NCBI GenBank assembly: GCA_030597345.1
Contig: JAUVSA010000030.1
Location: 1-13,025 of the forward strand
Source: Bacillota bacterium
GTDB taxonomy: Bacteria > Armatimonadota > Hebobacteria > Hebobacterales > Hebobacteraceae
Length of the DNA stretch: 13,025 bases
Reading direction: 5' to 3'
Part shown: positions 8,554 to 13,025 of the stretch, one piece after another
Numbering within the stretch: position 1 is the first letter of the stretch
How the letters are laid out: every line of letters begins with the position of its first letter
Translations under genes and position numbers: made by a program
The notes under the pieces: model-generated
What the model was told of the DNA's origin: nothing
The model's database searches: none
Seen by the model: the letters and a program-made list of their open reading frames with translations, nothing else

Positions 8554-9323
8554 GCGACCTCTCCTTCCGGCAGTGCTCCGGCCTCCGGCTCCGGGGCCGG
8601 CATCGCGGCCAACACTTGTCTCGCATCCAGACGCTCGGCAACGGGGAGATCGGAGGTGATGCGGCCGTCTCGCATCAGCACGATCCGGCTTGCGTGCTGA
8701 GCGACGTCGGGGTCGTGAGTGACCAGCAGGATCGTCATCCCCTCGGCGTTCAACTGCTGGAACAGCAGCATGATCTCTTCCCCCGAGCGCGAGTCGAGGT
8801 TGCCGGTGGGCTCGTCGGCGAGCAGAATGGTGGGGTCCATCACAACCGCGCGGGCGATAGCCACTCGCTGCTGTTGGCCGCCGGAGAGCTGGGTCGGGCG
8901 GTGGTGGGCGCGGTCGGCCAGACCCACCCGCGCCAGGGCTTGGGCTGGGGCGTCTCGGGGTATCGCGCGGTGTCGGTAGAGGAGCGGCAGCCGCACGTTG
9001 TCCACGGCCGAGAGCCGCGGGAGTAGGTTGAAGACTTGAAAGACGAATCCGATCTTCTCGTTGCGAATGCGAGAGAGCACGTTGTCGTGCAGCCGACTTA
9101 CATCCTCGCCTTCGAGCCAGTAGCGTCCCCTGGTGGGCCGATCCACGCATCCCAGCAGATTCAGCAGGGTGGTCTTGCCTGACCCAGAGGGGCCCATGAT
9201 GGCGATCATCTCTCCCCGCGCCAGCTCCAGTGAGACGCTGCGCAGAGCGTGGACCTGGACCGCCCCGGCCAGGTAGTCCTTGGCGAGCTTCTCCGCCACC
9301 ACTACCGCGTCGTCACTGGCCAT
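8550..9323 (-). CDS. ABC transporter ATP-binding protein, MacB/LolD type
   Basis: A cytoplasmic ATPase of 257 residues that should energise the MacB-like permease at 4166-5470. All catalytic motifs are intact (numbered from the alternative GTG at 9326): Walker A GPSGSGKT (45-52), Q-loop FVFQ (94-97), ABC signature LSGGQQQRVAIARA (147-160), Walker B ILLADEPTGNLDS (167-179) and the switch His in VTHD (202-205). The sequence has the LNLLGCVDRPTRG context typical of the LolD/MacB subfamily. ATG at 9323 is preferred because GGAGG at 9331-9335 stands seven bases before it; the GTG at 9326 would leave only four. The ATG shares one base with the TGA of adaptor 1 (TGATG). The last 25 or so residues are Ala/Glu/Pro-rich and exceed the usual 225-235-residue length. 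It is the only ATPase in the cluster although three adaptors are present. Confidence 0.96.
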   Translation of the reverse strand: MASDDAVVVAEKLAKDYLAGAVQVHALRSVSLELARGEMIAIMGPSGSGKTTLLNLLGCVDRPTRGRYWLEGEDVSRLHDNVLSRIRNEKIGFVFQVFNLLPRLSAVDNVRLPLLYRHRAIPRDAPAQALARVGLADRAHHRPTQLSGGQQQRVAIARAVVMDPTILLADEPTGNLDSRSGEEIMLLFQQLNAEGMTILLVTHDPDVAQHASRIVLMRDGRITSDLPVAERLDARQVLAAMPAPEPEAGALPEGEVA

Positions 9324-10747
9324 CACTTCGCCTCCAGGCGGGTGGGTTCGCTGAGCGCCACCCGTTGGCCAGGACTCAGCCCGCTCACGACTACCACTGC
9401 CTCGTCGTTTCGCTCGCCGGTCTCCACTCGTCGGCGGGAGAACCTGCCGAGGCGCTGCACGTAGACAAACTTCCCCTCGGGCTTGTCGAATACCGCCTCC
9501 TTAGGCACGTACACCGCTTCGGATATCCGCTTGGAGAGGAGTTGCACCTCGGCACTGGCGCCCGGGGGCAGCGCTTCGGGGTCCGGGTCCAGGATTTTCA
9601 CCGTCACGTCGAAGACTCGCTGGCCCGGCACCGCGCGCGGATCTTCCAGTTGGCTGATCTCGCGCGCCACTGCGCCTACGCTGGTCACCTCTCCCTGGAA
9701 TTCCCGGTCGGGGTCGCTCGCCACAGTGATCACCGCTTCCTGGCCTACCTCAATCTGGGTCGCGGAGGCCTCCTCCACCCGGACTTTGACCTCGAGCGAA
9801 GAAAGGCCGGTGATGTCGCACACCTTCATCGCGTGCCATATCCGGTCCCCCGCTCTCAGGGTGCGACGTCCTTCCGAACTCCAGGTCTTGGCGAGGACGA
9901 CCACTCCGGCCTTCGGCGCGCGCAGCTCTCCGGCGGCGAGCTGCTCCTCCATATCATCCAGGCGCCGCTTGGCCATCTCGGCGCGCTCCTTTGCGCTCTG
10001 CCCCGCCTCCCCGATGCGCCGCTTCGCCACGTCCTCCTCAAACTCCGCGGCGTCGATATCCGCTTGGGACTGGGCCTGTTCGGACTCATGCTCGGCGCCC
10101 AGGTAGCCCACATCTTTCTCCGACTTGGTGAGGGCGTACTCCCTGCTGCGCACTCGGCGCTCGGCCAGGTCCGCCTCTGTTACGGGCACTATACCAGCCC
10201 GTGAGAGCCGGGAGTGCTTCTGGTAGTCGGTCTCCGCCCATACCAGGTCCCAGCTCCGGAAGTTCACCTCGGCCCCGCCTTGCTCGGTCTCCGTCAGTTG
10301 CGAACGAGACAACATGCCGAGCGCGCGCAGCACCTTTTCGGCCTCCATCCGGGCCGACTCATAATCTCGGCCGCGATCCCTGCGCACCTGCTCGACGCGC
10401 GTCTCCTGATTCTGATACTCCAGCCGCCTGCTCTCTACCTGGAACTCGTACTCACTGACGTCGATCTTCGCGAGCACGTCGTCTTCCTCGACCAGAGTGC
10501 CGTCGTCGATGACCCAGGTCAGAGTCGAGCCGCTCTTGGGTGCTCTCACCGAGACCACGTCCGCACTGCCGATAGTCCCCTCCCGGGTGATGCCGACCAG
10601 GAAAGGTCCGCTCTCCACCCGCGCGGTGTCTGGCACAGGTGGCTCGGCCGAGCCGTGCAGCACGCCCAACAGAAGCTGCACCTGCCAGACGGCCAGGGCA
10701 ATGACAGCGACGCCCAAGATCGGTTTGATCCACCAAGGCGCCCTCAT
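9323..10747 (-). CDS. HlyD/MacA-family periplasmic adaptor subunit (adaptor 1)
   Basis: A 474-residue membrane fusion protein. One N-terminal TM anchor lies at about 9-29 after MRAPWWIK. The first sandwich half is at about 45-95 (VIDDGTLVEEDDVLAKID), the coiled-coil hairpin at about 97-270, with its tip RLSRAGIVPVTEADLAE at 180-196 matching TolC-docking adaptors. The second sandwich half starts ELRAPKAGVVVLAKTW (274-289). A beta-barrel spans about 317-405 and a membrane-proximal domain about 410-470, with AVYVPKEAVF. The ATG at 10747 overlaps the TGA of the TolC-like gene by four bases (ATGA), so translation is probably coupled; the ribosome site itself is poor. Short stretches of the sandwich and tip are recognisably shared with adaptors 2 and 3, but the hairpins differ strongly in sequence. 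That points to old duplication or separate recruitment, not a recent tandem copy. Confidence 0.92.
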   Translation of the reverse strand: MRAPWWIKPILGVAVIALAVWQVQLLLGVLHGSAEPPVPDTARVESGPFLVGITREGTIGSADVVSVRAPKSGSTLTWVIDDGTLVEEDDVLAKIDVSEYEFQVESRRLEYQNQETRVEQVRRDRGRDYESARMEAEKVLRALGMLSRSQLTETEQGGAEVNFRSWDLVWAETDYQKHSRLSRAGIVPVTEADLAERRVRSREYALTKSEKDVGYLGAEHESEQAQSQADIDAAEFEEDVAKRRIGEAGQSAKERAEMAKRRLDDMEEQLAAGELRAPKAGVVVLAKTWSSEGRRTLRAGDRIWHAMKVCDITGLSSLEVKVRVEEASATQIEVGQEAVITVASDPDREFQGEVTSVGAVAREISQLEDPRAVPGQRVFDVTVKILDPDPEALPPGASAEVQLLSKRISEAVYVPKEAVFDKPEGKFVYVQRLGRFSRRRVETGERNDEAVVVVSGLSPGQRVALSEPTRLEAK

Positions 10748-12285
10748 TGCGCACCCACCGCGGCGGCCTCGGCTGGGGCCGCCTCCTGGTGAGGAGATGC
10801 CTCCACCCGCTCTGCGGGAGCGGCTTGAGAGATATCCAGGCCCACGGCTCGTCGCAGCCGGACCAAGGCGAGATAGTAGTCGTTCTTGCTGGTCACGAGA
10901 GAAGTCTCGTCGCGGGTGAGGTCATCCTGAGCGTCCAGCACGTAGAGGTTGGTCCGCAGACCCTCCTCAACCATCCGCTGCGCAGCATGCAGACTTCGCT
11001 TGGCGACTTCGACGCTTCTTGAGGCAATATCGACATTCTGCCGCGCGGCCTCCGCCGCCCGGACCTGTGCACGGACTTCGGCGATGATCCGCTGGACCAG
11101 ATCCTCGCGCTCCTGCTGTGCAACGAGCAAATGCCACCAGGCCTGTCGCGCGGCCTCGTTGAGCGAGCGTGAAGCAATCGGCACCGATAACTCGAGGCCG
11201 ACACCCCAACTGCGGTCCTCCAGCCCATTCTCCGTCCTGCGCCATGTGCCGAACAGGTCCAGCGAGGGCAGCCGGTGGCTGCGAGCAATCCGCAGCACGG
11301 CCTCCCGGTCCTCAATGGCGAGGCCGATCAGGTGGAGCTCCGGCCGCAGCTCCAGCGCCTGCGCGACGGAGGCCTCCAGGTCAATGTCTCGCGGCTCGTA
11401 GGTCACCTGGGTAACGAGCTTGGGCATTTCCCCCACCTGAAGACCCAGCAGCGTGAGCAGATGATCTATTGAGTCCGCCAGGGACTGGCTGGTCAATACC
11501 GTAGCCCTCTGTTCGCTTGCCAGACGCAGTTGTGCCCGCATGAGGTCGAGTTCGGCGATGACGCCTTCGTCCAGCCGCAGCTTATCGTCACGCACCGTCT
11601 CCTCCGCCATCTTCACGCTGGATTCTCGGATGGTGACGAGCTGCTGCTGCTGGATCGCGGTGAGATAGGATGAGATCACGCGCTCTATCAGCTCCTCTTG
11701 CTCGACGAAGAAAGACAAGAGAGCGGCGCGGTAGGCGTTGCGGGCGCCCCTGAGCTCCTCGTAAGCCGCGGAGGCGGCGCCCCTGCCGGCCAGCAGAGGC
11801 TGACGCAGCGACGCGGTCACCGTCTGCTCCTGCTCCGAATTCAGCCGATCCAGCTCCGCCACCACGGAGAAGTCCGCGCCCGTGGCCGCCGAGTAGGAGA
11901 GGCCGATCCCGGCCTGGCGCGCTTCAATGGTTTCGTCGTTGCCGGCGCGCTCGATGCGGCCGAACAACTCCAGGGACCATCGCTGCTTGGCGACCTGCCA
12001 GGTTGACTGCGCGGACAGCAGTCGCTGCACAGTCCTCCGGAACCCAAGATTGTGCCGCAGTACCAGCGCGAGCGCGTCCTGGAGGGTCAGCTCCTCTGGC
12101 GCGGGAGGCGGGGCAATAACCTCGAGATCGTGAGGTGAAACCTGCTCCTGGCCCACCTGCCATTCCGGCCGGAGATACTCAGAGGCTGCGGACGGAGCCA
12201 CCGACGCGCAGGCGAGGCCAAGAAGGAGAGCCCAGCCGACACATCGCAAATGTGGCGCCTTAGCCAACATAGGTGCCGGTCTCAC
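10744..12285 (-). CDS. TolC-family outer-membrane efflux protein
   Basis: Outer-membrane channel subunit, 513 residues from the GTG at 12285. Trimers of this family form a beta-barrel in the outer membrane and a coiled-coil tunnel in the periplasm that receives the adaptors. The protein has a signal peptide (CVGWALLLGLACASVAPSAAS, about residues 15-35, with likely cleavage after the AAS). It then shows two structurally repeated OEP halves: LTLQDALALVLRHNLGFR (67-83) opens the first and the region from about 300 (ASVAQALELRPEL) opens the second. Each carries long Gln/Glu/Arg-rich helices and a strand pair (QAGIGLSYSAATGADFS; SWGVGLELSVPIASRS). The last 25 residues are Ala/Glu/Pro-rich. The start is unsure: ATG at 12270 gives a cleaner signal peptide (MLAKAPHLR), but neither start has a good Shine-Dalgarno sequence. 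The only strong one belongs to an overlapping 12-codon leader ORF. First gene of the efflux operon. Confidence 0.92.
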   Translation of the reverse strand: MRPAPMLAKAPHLRCVGWALLLGLACASVAPSAASEYLRPEWQVGQEQVSPHDLEVIAPPPAPEELTLQDALALVLRHNLGFRRTVQRLLSAQSTWQVAKQRWSLELFGRIERAGNDETIEARQAGIGLSYSAATGADFSVVAELDRLNSEQEQTVTASLRQPLLAGRGAASAAYEELRGARNAYRAALLSFFVEQEELIERVISSYLTAIQQQQLVTIRESSVKMAEETVRDDKLRLDEGVIAELDLMRAQLRLASEQRATVLTSQSLADSIDHLLTLLGLQVGEMPKLVTQVTYEPRDIDLEASVAQALELRPELHLIGLAIEDREAVLRIARSHRLPSLDLFGTWRRTENGLEDRSWGVGLELSVPIASRSLNEAARQAWWHLLVAQQEREDLVQRIIAEVRAQVRAAEAARQNVDIASRSVEVAKRSLHAAQRMVEEGLRTNLYVLDAQDDLTRDETSLVTSKNDYYLALVRLRRAVGLDISQAAPAERVEASPHQEAAPAEAAAVGAQ

Positions 12286-12298
12286 GGTCAGCCTTCAT
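12260..12298 (-). CDS. possible 12-codon leader ORF overlapping the TolC-like gene start
   Basis: ATG at 12298 is preceded by AGGAG at 12305-12309, six bases upstream, the best ribosome site in front of the efflux operon. The frame encodes MKADRETGTYVG and ends with TAA at 12260-12262. It is in a different frame from the TolC-like gene and its stop lies just downstream of that gene's ATG at 12270. Ribosomes ending here could restart on the TolC-like ATG, so this may be a coupling leader. It could also be chance, or mark a start region altered by a small indel. Nothing shows that a functional peptide is made. Confidence 0.3.
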   Translation of the reverse strand: MKADRETGTYVG

Positions 12299-12322
12299 CG
12301 CGCACTCCTATCTGCGGGCCGC

Positions 12323-12352
12323 ATCGTATCACAAGCCAGTCCACACGTTCGA
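12323..12352 (-). promoter_or_regulatory. candidate sigma70-like promoter of the efflux operon
   Basis: On the minus strand, TCGAAC (12352-12347) and TACGAT (12328-12323) are 18 bases apart. The -10 is preceded by TGA, an extended -10 pattern. Matches to consensus are 3/6 and 4/6. A start near 12316 would leave a short leader carrying the AGGAG at 12305-12309. It lies between repeat copy B and the TolC-like gene, the only place an operon promoter inside the window could be. Weak by sequence alone. Confidence 0.3.
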
Positions 12353-12386
12353 GGCCGTACGGTCCGCGCACATCATCTCCGCTCCC

Positions 12387-12541
12387 TGGAAGCTGTTTCA
12401 CAACCTCCATCTGGCGTCTGGCAGCTTGTGCTGCCCGAGGTTATGAAACAGCAGCACAAGCCGCCAGGCTCCAGCAGGCGCATTTCATGCCAGCGTCTCT
12501 AACCAACAGCCAGGCGAGTGGGCGTTATGAAATGCGCTCTA
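12387..12541. repeat. MITE-like repeat, copy B (core 12389-12539), inverted relative to copy A
   Basis: Same element as at 5486-5636 but in the opposite orientation. Hairpin 2 arms are at 12392-12407 and 12437-12452 (one mismatch), the inner GGCAGC-TTGT-GCTGCC stem is at 12420-12435, and the hairpin 1 arms GCGCATTTCAT/ATGAAATGCGC are at 12478-12488 and 12527-12537. The flanks are TA at 12540-12541 and TG at 12387-12388, so one side of the presumed TA duplication has changed or was never there. Mismatches to copy A mostly fall outside the hairpin arms, for example around 12496-12505, but one sits in a hairpin 2 arm. No open reading frame with coding character crosses it. Confidence 0.8.
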
Positions 12542-12747
12542 ACGTATTGGACGCATTTCGGCCGTCATTGGTTTCAGGTTTCACACATTTCACGGAAGTC
12601 CCCCCATCTGTGACGCTACCCAGTGGTCCAGGCTCTACCAGGTCACGTGCAGCGGCTAAGCCCGGTTAGCACACCCGGAGTACCCAGGTTCGGCCTCTAC
12701 CGACGGTGATCCTCCCAGGCGATAGCATTTCGGTCCGCCTCGGACGC
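12542..12747. other. intergenic stretch, nothing recognised
   Basis: Between repeat copy B and the tandem-repeat region I see no convincing gene, RNA or terminator. A plus-strand frame crosses from 12250 to 12669, but it reads antisense through the TolC-like start and repeat copy B and has no ribosome site or family resemblance. Near 12710-12718 there is a short CCTCCCAGG that resembles part of the 33-bp repeat unit and may be a decayed copy. Confidence 0.5.
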
Positions 12748-13025
12748 CTAACGCTCGGTATCGCCCCACCGGTCGATCTCCTCCCAGGGAAGCCGTGGCC
12801 AATAGTCGATCTCCTCCCAAGGAAGCCGTGGCCAATAGTCGATCTCCTCCCAGGGAAGCCGTGGCCAATAGTCGATCTCCTCCCAGGGAAGCCGTGGCCA
12901 GTGGTGGCCAGGTCGCCTGCGACCGCCAGGGCGGTCGGCGAAGATGACGTAGGGCGGCCCCCCCCGGGGTATCGGATGACTGATGCTAGCCCGGCGGAAG
13001 CAGGTCCTTGGGGAAAGGCGCTGCG
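12748..13025 (-). CDS. possible 3' end of a gene with an 11-residue repeat, runs off the right edge
   Basis: A minus-strand frame is open from the right edge to TAG at 12748-12750, with no ATG or GTG inside, so any start would be outside the window. It reads about 91 residues: a basic, Pro/Gly-rich part including PPYVIFADRPGGRRRPGHHW, then four units of the type WPRLPWEEIDY, ending EEIDRWGDTER. The one base that differs in unit 2 is silent in this frame. After the stop the same frame continues for 16 codons with another WED-type match (AIAWEDHRR) to TAG at 12697-12699. Against coding: the 33-bp period keeps five of six frames open, and I recognise no family. Function unknown. Confidence 0.3.
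   Translation of the reverse strand, partial: QRLSPRTCFRRASISHPIPRGGPPYVIFADRPGGRRRPGHHWPRLPWEEIDYWPRLPWEEIDYWPRLPWEEIDYWPRLPWEEIDRWGDTER
12773..12904. repeat. 33-bp tandem repeat, four contiguous copies
   Basis: Units start at 12773, 12806, 12839 and 12872, each 33 bases with no spacer. Units 1 and 3 are identical, unit 2 differs by one base (CCAAGG for CCAGGG), and unit 4 differs only in its last four or so bases (GTGG for ATAG). The period is a multiple of three. The near-identity implies recent expansion by slippage or unequal exchange. On the minus strand each unit contains GGGAGGAGATCGAC. Confidence 0.92.

Noticed and set aside
7123..9150. Long 675-residue version of adaptor 2 starting inside the ATPase gene
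   Set aside because: The first 199 residues lie over the ATPase gene in another frame, are Arg/Pro/Ser-rich, and lack any family resemblance. The ATG at 8553 has a membrane anchor, a good ribosome site and an ATGA overlap.
12250..12669. 139-residue plus-strand frame across the operon leader and repeat copy B
   Set aside because: It runs antisense through the TolC-like gene start and through a non-coding hairpin repeat, with no ribosome site or recognisable domain.
12773..12904. CRISPR array
   Set aside because: The 33-base units are contiguous with no spacers between them and there are no cas genes, so this is a simple tandem repeat.

Overview
This 13 kb GC-rich window looks like a chromosomal segment of an uncultured or poorly known diderm bacterium. 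The outer membrane is inferred from a TolC-family channel and three periplasmic adaptors. The pairing of a large FAD-dependent oxidoreductase with a non-pyrrolysine MttB homologue recalls Planctomycetes, Armatimonadota, Hydrogenedentes and similar lineages. That placement is an impression from gene types and not a phylogenetic result.

Layout. (1) Positions 1-4073, plus strand: an FAD-dependent oxidoreductase that runs off the left edge, with an added helical C-terminal domain, followed 78 bases later by a trimethylamine methyltransferase (MttB) family protein. The two probably act together on a methylated amine or similar small organic compound; the substrate cannot be read from sequence. (2) 4074-4165: a short convergent intergenic gap with a hairpin. 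(3) 4166-12285, minus strand: a six-gene tripartite ABC efflux operon. In transcription order it holds a TolC-like outer-membrane channel, adaptor 1, the ATPase, adaptor 2, adaptor 3, then a 166-base gap and a MacB/FtsX-type permease. The first five genes are joined by stop/start overlaps of 1-4 bases, which indicates tight translational coupling. Three different adaptors for one ATPase and one permease is unusual for a MacAB-TolC-like system.

The most striking non-coding structure is a pair of about 151-bp repeats (about 94% identical by my alignment) in opposite orientation. One (5486-5636) sits exactly in the gap between adaptor 3 and the permease. The other (12389-12539) lies about 100 bases upstream of the TolC-like gene. 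Each contains two long internal hairpins and related ends, and copy A is flanked by TA on both sides, which suggests a MITE-like element mobilised by a TA-targeting transposase. The pair encloses the operon minus the permease and could in principle support its inversion.

(4) 12542-13025: no confidently called gene. It holds four head-to-tail 33-bp repeats (12773-12904). They lie in a minus-strand frame that is open to the right edge of the window and would encode a repeated 11-residue Trp/Pro-rich unit. This may be the 3' end of a gene that starts outside the window, but the evidence is weak.
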